Assembly: GCA_030622125.1 (NCBI GenBank)
Contig: JAUXGM010000069.1
Span: forward strand, 1 to 11,645
DNA length: 11,645 bases
Direction: 5' to 3'
Origin: a bacterium
Lineage (GTDB): Bacteria > AUK180
Every line of letters starts with the position of its first letter. Position 1 is the first letter of the stretch. The position numbers and the translations under genes were made by a program. The notes beneath the pieces were generated by a model. That model did no database searches. It was given only the letters and a program-made list of their open reading frames with translations, and was not told the origin of the DNA. Of the stretch, positions 1-4,523 are shown piece after piece.

Positions 1-99
1 AGAGTTCGCAGAGGAATAATAGATGCTTAGCTCTGAGAAGAAACAAAAGAAAACAAGGAAATATAATAACCACAGCACCAAGAAGGTGCTGGATATACC
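1..99 (+). repeat. Long direct repeat B, copy 1 (cut by window start)
   Basis: Positions 1-79 are identical to 3944-4022, and 80-99 are identical to 4053-4072. The only difference is an extra unit of about 30 bp in the second copy (4023-4052). The repeat ends in a small hairpin, CAGCACC-AAGAA-GGTGCTG, at 73-91. It begins inside an element of the type CTCACCNCAGAGACGCAGAG, whose first part lies before the window. With the copy at 3944 it brackets the whole accessory segment. No open reading frame is present. Confidence 0.9.
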
Positions 100-121
100 A
101 TAGAGCACACGAAAGTAAGTG

Positions 122-179
122 TTGAGTTGGGAAAATACATAAATAAACAAGAAAAAAGAAAGTGCAAATACTGGATTCC
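122..179 (+). repeat. Direct repeat A, copy 1
   Basis: This 58-base stretch matches 2085-2142 at 56 of 58 positions (differences at 130/2093 and in AGTGC/AGCGC). It runs straight into a TGGATTCC palindrome at its right end. The two copies enclose the promoter, the small ORF and the DUF4062 gene, so they mark the edges of that module. Confidence 0.9.
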
Positions 180-199
180 TGATCAGGTCAGGAATGACG
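171..199 (+). repeat. Short interspersed palindrome (TGGATTCC...GGAATGACG type)
   Basis: ATTCCTGA (175-182) and TCAGGAAT (188-195) form a perfect 8-bp stem with a 5-base loop. The flanks CTGG and GACG recur in the other copies of this family in the window (2134-2276, 4212-4287, 4375-4403, 4471-4504). Such elements are scattered through intergenic DNA of many bacterial genomes. Confidence 0.8.
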
Positions 200-207
200 C
201 TTTTTCA

Positions 208-236
208 CTTTGCGGTCTCTGCGTCTCTGCGGTGAG
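208..236 (-). repeat. Short interspersed repeat CTCACCGCAGAGACGCAGAG, copy 1
   Basis: On the minus strand this reads CTCACCGCAGAGACGCAGAG followed by ACCGCAAAG. Related copies are at 3928-3956 (plus strand) and 4425-4453 (minus strand). It is non-coding and of unknown function. Confidence 0.8.
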
Positions 237-290
237 ATAGTTCGGAAAAACAGTGCCAGTTTGACGGTTTCAGAATTTATTGATTGGGAT

Positions 291-319
291 TTGAGAAAAA
301 GTAAAGAAAGTGATACAAT
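291..319 (+). promoter_or_regulatory. Sigma70-type promoter for the DUF4062 unit
   Basis: The -35 box TTGAGA (291-296), a 17-base spacer and the -10 box TACAAT (314-319) fit the housekeeping consensus, with TG at 311-312 giving an extended -10. Transcription would start near 326, about 26 bases before the ATG of the small ORF at 352. This is inferred from the sequence alone. Confidence 0.65.
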
Positions 320-351
320 AAATCGTGGATGATGTTGGTATAATTAATATT

Positions 352-477
352 ATGGTTTACAAACAGTATAATCTAACTGATGAATATATGAGAAGATTGT
401 CTTCTAAACTTTCAGAACAATTCAAAAAATCTGATGAGCGTGAAAAAAAAGATAAAAGAGAATCTGAAAACATTTGA
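352..477 (+). CDS. Small charged protein, 41 aa, coupled to the DUF4062 gene
   Basis: The ORF starts with ATG at 352 and ends with TGA at 475-477. The peptide begins MVYKQYNLTDEYMRRL and ends in a strongly charged Lys/Glu/Arg tail from about residue 25, with no Cys, no signal peptide and no membrane segment. I do not recognise the family. It lies directly after the consensus promoter at 291-319. Its stop overlaps a possible TTG start of the next gene by four bases (TTGA, 474-477) and sits 2 bases before that gene's ATG at 480. The downstream gene has no clear Shine-Dalgarno site, so translational coupling is likely. No good Shine-Dalgarno is visible before 352 either, which lowers confidence. 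It could be a small partner or regulator of the next protein, or merely a leader ORF. Confidence 0.5.
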   Translation: MVYKQYNLTDEYMRRLSSKLSEQFKKSDEREKKDKRESENI

Positions 478-479
478 AT

Positions 480-2018
480 ATGAAATATAAAATATTTATA
501 AGTTCGGTTCAGAAGGAAATGGAACATGAACGATCAACCATATCCAGTTTGATTACAACTGACCCTTTTCTTAATGAACACTTGATCCCAGTCCTTTTTG
601 ACAAAGAGCCAATATCAGGTCGCAAAACATCTAAACCATATCTTGATTGTTTGGATTCCTGTCAAATATATATACTTTTAATAAGCAAAGAATACGGGAA
701 GTTGCAAGGTTCCATTTCGGCAACCCATCTTGAATATAGACGCTCACAAAAAAATAAACTGCCAACCCTTATTTTTGTTAAAGGTCAGGACGATGAACAG
801 CGCGAAACAAAGACAAAGAAATTGTTCAATAAGATTAAAGCAGATGGGTATACTTATAAAAGATTTTATGACCGTCTTGATTTGCGTATAGAAGTACGTC
901 GGGCTCTTATAAAAGTACTTGAACAGGAATTTGGTATTGTTCCTACAAAGAATGAGTCCAAGAGTGGTGCAGATACATTGGAGGCAACATCTCCTTTTGA
1001 AGCTAAACAGACTGATATTTTATGGAATCAATTAGATTATGATGTTGCAAAAGAATGGCTTACAAAAATAGATGATGTTTTGAAGAAAAAAATACGGAAA
1101 GATATAATTCTCAACCATCTACGGACAAGAGGTATGTTATGGCACAAGCAGGGGACTGAAGATTATTTTGCTCTGGCTGCAGGGATTATTTTTCTTGGCA
1201 GGAATCCGTCTTCCGTATTCCCGCATTGCCGTATACTTGCTGATGCATACCGCGGACAAGAAACTGATCCTAACCCAAAAGATCAGAGTACCATAAATGC
1301 ACCTGCACCAGTAGTCGTTCAGGCTGTTATTGATTTTGTCAACAATAACACACGTCATCCACCTCGCATTGTCGGTCTGAATCGTATTGTGTTAAATGAA
1401 TATCCGGTGGAAGCTATTCGTGAAGCTATCGTGAATGCAATTGCCCATAGAAATTATGAGGATAAATCACGTACCATTATGGTAGAGGTATTTTTTAATC
1501 GTGTGGTAATTTCAAGTCCGGGATTACCGCCTCGGCCTTTGACCCTACCAAAATTACGACGGGGTAAATATCTACCCTGTTCCAGAAATCCCGTTGTGGC
1601 TCAATCATTAGCTCTCCTGAAACTTATGGAACAGCGTGGCAGCGGTCTTGCTCGCATGAAAGCTGCGATGCTTGACCATGGTTTGGATCCACCTGTATTT
1701 GATATTATTGACGGTTATTTTCAGGTCACATTACCGGGGGCAGGTGATAATGTAGATCGTTTAAGAATACCTGAAGATAAAATAAAAAACTTAATTTCAC
1801 CTTCGGTCGAAGAACGACTGAACGAACGACAAAAACAGATGATGGTTATACTCATTCAAGGCGAATCATTAACCAGCCGCAAGTGTGAGAAATTATTTGG
1901 AGTATCCAGACCGATTTCGGCGAGTGATTTCAAGGTTTTAGTCCAGACAGGAATAGCAAGACGAGTTGGACAAGGTCGTTCAACACATTATGTATTAAAC
2001 TCTAAGCATAATCGTTAA
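480..2018 (+). CDS. DUF4062 - GHKL ATPase (RecG-related, COG2865-like) - winged-helix protein
   Basis: The protein is 512 aa from ATG 480; a TTG at 474 would add two residues. Residues 1-100 match DUF4062 (opening KIFISSVQKEMEHER). Residues about 175-425 resemble the ATP-binding module of RecG-related regulators: GIIFLGRNPSSVFP at 235-248, the N-box REAIVNAIAHRNY at 314-326, a G1-like SSPGLPP at 345-351 and a G2-like QRGSGLARM at 385-393. The C-terminal 70 residues look like a winged helix (LNERQKQMM at 447 onward; KLFGVSRPISASDF). In this family the N-terminal domain is often a Schlafen-type AlbA_2 domain; here DUF4062 takes its place. DUF4062 is also known at the N-terminus of STAND-type NTPases in bacterial defence loci, so a phage-sensing role is a reasonable guess but is not shown. 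There is no signal peptide, so it is probably cytoplasmic. The gene lies between direct repeats A and is probably laterally acquired. Confidence 0.85.
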   Translation: MKYKIFISSVQKEMEHERSTISSLITTDPFLNEHLIPVLFDKEPISGRKTSKPYLDCLDSCQIYILLISKEYGKLQGSISATHLEYRRSQKNKLPTLIFVKGQDDEQRETKTKKLFNKIKADGYTYKRFYDRLDLRIEVRRALIKVLEQEFGIVPTKNESKSGADTLEATSPFEAKQTDILWNQLDYDVAKEWLTKIDDVLKKKIRKDIILNHLRTRGMLWHKQGTEDYFALAAGIIFLGRNPSSVFPHCRILADAYRGQETDPNPKDQSTINAPAPVVVQAVIDFVNNNTRHPPRIVGLNRIVLNEYPVEAIREAIVNAIAHRNYEDKSRTIMVEVFFNRVVISSPGLPPRPLTLPKLRRGKYLPCSRNPVVAQSLALLKLMEQRGSGLARMKAAMLDHGLDPPVFDIIDGYFQVTLPGAGDNVDRLRIPEDKIKNLISPSVEERLNERQKQMMVILIQGESLTSRKCEKLFGVSRPISASDFKVLVQTGIARRVGQGRSTHYVLNSKHNR

Positions 2019-2051
2019 GTAATCGTTAAGCGGATTGAGCTAATCGTTAAG
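2010..2051 (+). repeat. Three copies of AATCGTTAAG
   Basis: The decamer AATCGTTAAG occurs at 2010-2019, 2021-2030 and 2042-2051. The first copy contains the TAA stop of the DUF4062 gene. Spacings are 11 and 21 bases, about one and two helical turns. It could be a binding-site array or a residue of 3' end slippage; nothing in the sequence decides between these. Confidence 0.7.
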
Positions 2052-2059
2052 TCGGAAAA

Positions 2060-2095
2060 TGGGGACGATGGCATGAAAGAAGTTTTGAGTTGTGA
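2060..2095 (+). repeat. Direct repeat C, copy 1 (TGGGGACG type)
   Basis: This 36-base stretch matches 3861-3896 at about 30 of 36 positions, ungapped. Both copies start with TGGGGACG and end with GTTTTGAGTTGTGA. Both follow the 3' end of an accessory gene and lead into longer repeats. Confidence 0.65.
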
Positions 2096-2142
2096 AAATA
2101 CATAAATAAACAAGAAAAAAGAAAGCGCAAATACTGGATTCC
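2085..2142 (+). repeat. Direct repeat A, copy 2
   Basis: It matches 122-179 at 56 of 58 positions. It closes the DUF4062 module on its 3' side and is followed at once by a cluster of palindromic elements. Confidence 0.9.
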
Positions 2143-2278
2143 ACGGCTAAAGCCTCTGAATGACAATAAAAGAAATGGATCCCCGGGTCAAGCCCGAGGA
2201 TGACGGGAAGTAAGTGAAGAGAGAAAAGTGAAAGGGAATGAGATTCCTACGGAAACTTTGTTTCCTCTGAATGACAGA
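2134..2278 (+). repeat. Cluster of three short interspersed palindromes
   Basis: Three degenerate copies of the TGGATTCC...GAATGACA family lie in a row. The first (2134-2165) has the inner stem GGCT/AGCC. The second (2176-2204) is TGGATCCCCGGG...CCCGAGGATGACGGG. The third (2241-2276) has the inner stem GGAAAC-TTT-GTTTCC at 2251-2265. They fill most of the gap between the DUF4062 gene and the recombinase remnant. No gene is seen here. Confidence 0.7.
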
Positions 2279-2292
2279 AATATTAAAAAAAT

Positions 2293-2321
2293 TTGATTTA
2301 TGGGATTAAAAGTGGTAAAAT
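2293..2321 (+). promoter_or_regulatory. Possible promoter reading into recombinase remnant and cassette
   Basis: TTGATT (2293-2298), a 17-base spacer and TAAAAT (2316-2321) approach the sigma70 consensus. The predicted start lies near 2328, next to ATG 2329. In this position it could drive the recombinase remnant and the protease cassette, like the Pc promoter of an integron. The surrounding DNA is very AT-rich, so a chance match is possible. Confidence 0.4.
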
Positions 2322-2328
2322 TAAACAT

Positions 2329-2520
2329 ATGAAAAAGTATGAGATCAAAATAATAAAAGAGCGTATTGAATTTAATAAAATTCAAGAATTATTGGAACAT
2401 AGAAGTTCTAAAACGACAGAGATTTATACTCATGTGAGTAATAAATCTTTAAGAAGTATAATGAATCCATTAGATAATCTAAACAAAGGAGGTAATATTG
2501 AAGACAAACAACATCTATAG
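2329..2520 (+). pseudogene. C-terminal remnant of a tyrosine recombinase / integrase
   Basis: The reading frame from ATG 2329 (in-frame TTG at 2293) encodes 63 aa. From about 2380 it matches the end of XerC/D- and IntI-like recombinases: IQELLEHRSSKTTEIYTHV, then the typical tail NPLDNL. The nucleophilic Tyr (codon 2425-2427) and the preceding box-II His (codon 2398-2400, in LEH where families usually have LGH) are present. The N-terminal DNA-binding domain and the Arg, Lys and HxxR catalytic residues are missing, so the protein cannot recombine DNA. The 5' part (MKKYEIKIIKERIEF) does not match the expected fold and may be unrelated joined sequence. It is co-oriented with, and immediately upstream of, the attI/attC-like site and the protease cassette, which suggests it is the relic of the integron's integrase. 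A stray XerD-type integrase fragment is the alternative. Confidence 0.75.
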
Positions 2521-2521
2521 A

Positions 2522-2601
2522 GTGGTATATATGACGGTTGGTCACATATACCGCCAAATTAGAAGAATACACGACACTATGTCGTATAAAACAAGTTAGC
2601 C
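2522..2601 (+). other. attI/attC-like recombination site (5' edge of cassette)
   Basis: Directly after the recombinase stop codon is a strong hairpin: GGTATAT (2524-2530) pairs with ATATACC (2546-2552), extended inward by TGAC/GTCA (2532-2535, 2541-2544). A second imperfect stem follows: ATAC-AC-GAC paired with GTC-GTAT (about 2567-2587), with two unpaired bases. It ends in the core GTTAGCC at 2595-2601. The integron core consensus is GTTRRRY, so one position departs from it. No upstream AAC box (R'') is visible, which fits an attI better than a complete attC. The core marks the 5' edge of the protease cassette. Confidence 0.5.
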
Positions 2602-3654
2602 GTAATAATTTGATGGAGAACTTAAAAATGATAAATCAAGCAGAAATTTTAAAAAAAGAAGACTTTAAAAAACCGATAATATTAGTTTTTATTGCAGTTT
2701 ATATTTTTGCGGTTGTGTTGACTCTCTTAAATGAACCAGAAAATGCATTAGCTTATATAGGGTTAAGCATTGGTATGTTTTTCCTCTGCTGGTTAGTTGT
2801 TGATCTTACAAAAAAGATAAAAGTTAGGGATATTGAGATAAAACGACCCGGCTTGGAACTTATAGTCGGGGTTCTAATTCTTGTTATCTGGGATTATGTG
2901 CCCATCCCTAAAATTGATTTTGGAGACAAATGGAATATTGGGTTTATCTTAAAGAAGATAATAATATTTGTGGTTATACCATTTATATTTTTAAAAACCA
3001 GAAAGAACTCATTAACATCCATGGGGCTTACAATCAAAGAATGGAAAAAGAATCTTTGGGTCGGTTTAATTGTTTTTATTGTAATGGCAATTCCAAGTGC
3101 TTTTTTTATTGCTAATACAGGTAGTGAAATTCTTAGCGGAAAGTATAGCACTCCGCAGGTTGGAATCGGGTTATTTTCATCGTTTATCTATTTCTTTCTG
3201 ATGTCAGGTTTTTCCGAAGAATTTTTCTTTAGAGCATTTATTCAGACGAGGATTTCATATTTACTGAAATCGAGTATTAGTGGAGTTTTAATCACTTCAC
3301 TGATTTTCGGGTTAGGTCATATTCAGGCTATTATGCAATGGTATCCAGGAATAACAATTGGTGAAGCTTTTTGCAGGGCATTCTTTATGCAGACACTTAT
3401 TGGAATTCTATTAGGAGTAATTTGGGAAAGGACAAGGAATTTGATACCGGGGGTATTTATACACTCGGGGGTGGACGGTTTGAATAATTTATTTTCTATA
3501 ATTGCAAAGCTTGGTCTTTGAATTACTACGGATAACACGGGATAAACGAAATTGGAGATGATTACTTTATTAATTTATAAACATTGGGGAGAAGATGTTC
3601 AGTTAAAATTTTTACAATCTTTCAAAGCCTTCACCTTCGTTTATCCCGGGAACG
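2595..3654 (+). mobile_element. Integron-type gene cassette carrying the CPBP protease
   Basis: The segment between the GTT cores at 2595 and 3654 is about 1,059 bp and holds a single promoterless gene, the usual cassette layout. The start GTTAGCCGTAATAATT (2595-2610) matches the reverse complement of AATTACTACGGATAAC (3521-3536) at 14 of 16 positions. That is what a cassette requires: when excised as a circle, its own first bases become the R' side that pairs with the R'' side of its attC. The 3' site also contains the AAC and GTT triplets and a 13-bp inner stem. The recombinase remnant lies just upstream. Known from the family: AAC/GTT are the best conserved attC positions. Inferred: the cassette was inserted by an integron integrase since lost. 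Confidence 0.65.
2628..3521 (+). CDS. CPBP family intramembrane metalloprotease (CAAX protease / bacteriocin-processing type)
   Basis: The protein is 297 aa from ATG 2628, which has a GGAG at 2615-2618 nine bases upstream. An in-frame ATG at 2613 lacks a Shine-Dalgarno, and the longer TTG 2538 start falls inside the recombination site. The protein has about eight hydrophobic segments (near residues 17-35, 41-60, 77-92, 108-123, 143-163, 180-194, 216-234, 251-266), so it sits in the inner membrane. All three family motifs are present: EEFFFR (E197, E198, R202), FGLGH (H231) and HSGVD (H279, D283). These Glu and His residues form the active site in CPBP/Rce1-type proteases. The substrate is unknown; bacterial relatives include bacteriocin self-immunity proteins. 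The gene has no promoter of its own and fills a segment bounded by two integron-type cores, so it is probably a mobile gene cassette expressed from upstream. Confidence 0.9.
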   Translation: MINQAEILKKEDFKKPIILVFIAVYIFAVVLTLLNEPENALAYIGLSIGMFFLCWLVVDLTKKIKVRDIEIKRPGLELIVGVLILVIWDYVPIPKIDFGDKWNIGFILKKIIIFVVIPFIFLKTRKNSLTSMGLTIKEWKKNLWVGLIVFIVMAIPSAFFIANTGSEILSGKYSTPQVGIGLFSSFIYFFLMSGFSEEFFFRAFIQTRISYLLKSSISGVLITSLIFGLGHIQAIMQWYPGITIGEAFCRAFFMQTLIGILLGVIWERTRNLIPGVFIHSGVDGLNNLFSIIAKLGL

Positions 3655-3660
3655 TTATAT
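3521..3660 (+). other. attC-like site (3' edge of protease cassette)
   Basis: The R''-like GGATAAC (3530-3536) and the R'-like GTTATAT (3654-3660) carry the AAC and GTT triplets and pair as ATAAC/GTTAT. Inside them, CGGGATAAACGAA (3538-3550) and TTCGTTTATCCCG (3636-3648) are a perfect 13-bp inverted repeat. Spacers are unequal (1 and 5 bases), giving unpaired bases on one side as attC hairpins have. The central loop is about 85 bases with further imperfect pairing. The site begins at the protease stop codon. Confidence 0.6.
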
Positions 3661-3704
3661 GAAATTGCTCCTCAAACAATTAGAAATGGAAAAGAGAGAA
3701 TAAA

Positions 3705-3857
3705 ATGGAAAAGATTGGGTTGTTATTGATACTGTTTTTTATGGTATCAGGAATTGCCATGACGGATGAATTTAGTGATAGCTTCAATGATGGGAATTAC
3801 CATGGATATGTTTTGACTACCAGTTTGACGACTACTATTTTGCCCGTCAACATGTAA
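3705..3857 (+). pseudogene. Truncated secreted-protein gene (signal peptide plus first residues)
   Basis: ATG 3705, preceded by GAGAG, encodes 50 aa ending in TAA at 3855-3857. Residues 1-18 (MEKIGLLLILFFMVSGIA) form a good signal peptide. The next stretch, DEFSDSFNDGNYHGY, resembles the start of secreted or surface proteins with lectin-like or carbohydrate-binding domains, which usually run for hundreds of residues. Here the frame turns into low-information sequence (VLTTSLTTTILPVNM) and stops just before repeat C at 3861. I read it as a gene cut off by a repeat-mediated rearrangement. It begins 45 bases after the attC-like core, so it could have been a second cassette; no matching 3' site is found. 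A real 50-aa secreted peptide cannot be excluded. Confidence 0.5.
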
Positions 3858-3860
3858 AGT

Positions 3861-3896
3861 TGGGGACGGGGACATAAAGAAAGTTTTGAGTTGTGA
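3861..3896 (+). repeat. Direct repeat C, copy 2
   Basis: This is the partner of 2060-2095 (about 30 of 36 matching, ungapped). It starts TGGGGACGGGGACAT four bases after the stop of the truncated secreted-protein ORF and runs into GAGTT-rich sequence. Confidence 0.65.
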
Positions 3897-3927
3897 GTTA
3901 TTAGTTTTGAGTTGAAGAAAAGAGAGA

Positions 3928-3956
3928 CTCACCACAGAGACGCAGAGTTCGCAGAG
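3928..3956 (+). repeat. Short interspersed repeat CTCACCNCAGAGACGCAGAG, copy 2
   Basis: It reads CTCACCACAGAGACGCAGAG followed by TTCGCAGAG, in the orientation opposite to the copies at 208-236 and 4425-4453. Its right part is the first bases of long repeat B. Confidence 0.8.
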
Positions 3957-4072
3957 GAATAATAGATGCTTAGCTCTGAGAAGAAACAAAAGAAAACAAG
4001 GAAATATAATAACCACAGCACCTTTTCAAAGTGCTGGATAAACCACAGCACCAAGAAGGTGCTGGATATACC
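3944..4072 (+). repeat. Long direct repeat B, copy 2
   Basis: It is identical to 1-79 over 3944-4022 and to 80-99 over 4053-4072. It carries two tandem hairpin units, CAGCAC...GTGCTG (4016-4036) and CAGCACC-AAGAA-GGTGCTG (4046-4064), where copy 1 has only one. The perfect identity over 79 bases implies recent duplication or ongoing gene conversion. Confidence 0.9.
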
Positions 4073-4211
4073 GCAGAGCAACAAATAAGTGAATAGTGAA
4101 AAGTGAAGAGTGAAAAGTTAAAGAAAATCAAAAACAAAGAAAAGAAAGAATAAAGAACTTTAACTACGGAGGCTAAAAAGAAGTTTTGAGTTTAGTTGTA
4201 AGAAAAAAAGA

Positions 4212-4287
4212 TGGATTCCACAGTCGTGAAGTTTACCCCGTACACCCAATCAAGTTGAGTGCATGCTTAATACGGGGCAGGAATGAC
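4212..4287 (+). repeat. Large interspersed palindrome (TGGATTCC...GGAATGACA)
   Basis: The outer arms ATTCC (4215-4219) and GGAAT (4280-4284) and inner arms CCCCGTA and TACGGGG (4271-4277) enclose a longer centre of about 30 bases. This is a member of the same family as 171-199 with an expanded middle. Confidence 0.65.
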
Positions 4288-4374
4288 AGGACAAAACTGG
4301 TTTTGAATTGTATTTGACTGGTGACTGGTGTTTTGGTGCACTGGTAATCCGTAGTTAATATTATTATTTAAATA

Positions 4375-4403
4375 CTGGATATTTCGCTTCGCTCAATATG
4401 ACG
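4375..4403 (+). repeat. Short interspersed palindrome
   Basis: ACTGGATATTTCGCTTCGCTC continues as AATATGACGG. The arms ATAT (4380-4383) and ATAT (about 4396-4399) flank a CGCTTCGCTC centre. It is a variant of the TGGATTCC...GACG family. Confidence 0.6.
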
Positions 4404-4424
4404 GACAGGGATGGATTCTTCTTT

Positions 4425-4453
4425 CTTTGCGCTCTTTGCGTCTCTGCGGTGAA
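4425..4453 (-). repeat. Short interspersed repeat CTCACCNCAGAGACGCAGAG, copy 3
   Basis: On the minus strand it reads TTCACCGCAGAGACGCAAAG followed by AGCGCAAAG, closely related to 208-236 and 3928-3956. Confidence 0.75.
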
Positions 4454-4470
4454 TATTGTTATTTAAATAT

Positions 4471-4504
4471 TGGATTCCACGCCCACAAGGGGCTCTGAAT
4501 GACG
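4471..4504 (-). repeat. Interspersed palindrome downstream of asd, possible transcript end
   Basis: ATTC (4474-4477)/GAAT (4497-4500) and GCCC (4481-4484)/GGGC (4490-4493) form a hairpin 24 bases past the asd stop codon. It belongs to the TGGATTCC...GAATGACG family. It could stabilise or end the operon transcript on the minus strand. No U-run follows, so it is not a standard intrinsic terminator. Confidence 0.45.
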
Positions 4505-4523
4505 GTAGGAAGAGGCTGATTTT

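Larger units (their letters stand above)
3858..4523. other. Gene-free repeat field between accessory region and asd
   Basis: These 666 bases hold no convincing gene. They consist of repeat C (3861-3896), GAGTT-rich degenerate repeats (3883-3916), repeat B copy 2 (3944-4072), AGTGAA-rich low-complexity DNA (4085-4130) and four members of two short interspersed repeat families. It separates the plus-strand accessory genes from the minus-strand operon, whose transcript ends into it. Confidence 0.7.

Noticed and set aside
2188-2385. 65-aa minus-strand reading frame
   Set aside because: It is antisense to palindromic repeats and the recombinase remnant, with low-complexity Phe/Leu content.
2538-2627. 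Upstream extension of the CPBP protease from TTG 2538
   Set aside because: The extension (MVTYTAKLEEYTTLC...) is hydrophilic, lies inside the hairpin/core recombination site and has no ribosome binding site; ATG 2628 has GGAG at a proper distance.
3747-4016. 89-aa minus-strand reading frame over repeats B and C
   Set aside because: It is made almost wholly of repeat DNA, overlaps the signal-peptide stub, and its composition is that of translated repeats (SLSFLQLKTNNSQLKT).
4471-4504. Intrinsic terminator for the pgi-asd operon
   Set aside because: The hairpin is in the right place but belongs to a dispersed repeat family and no T-run follows on the minus strand; kept only as a possible transcript end.
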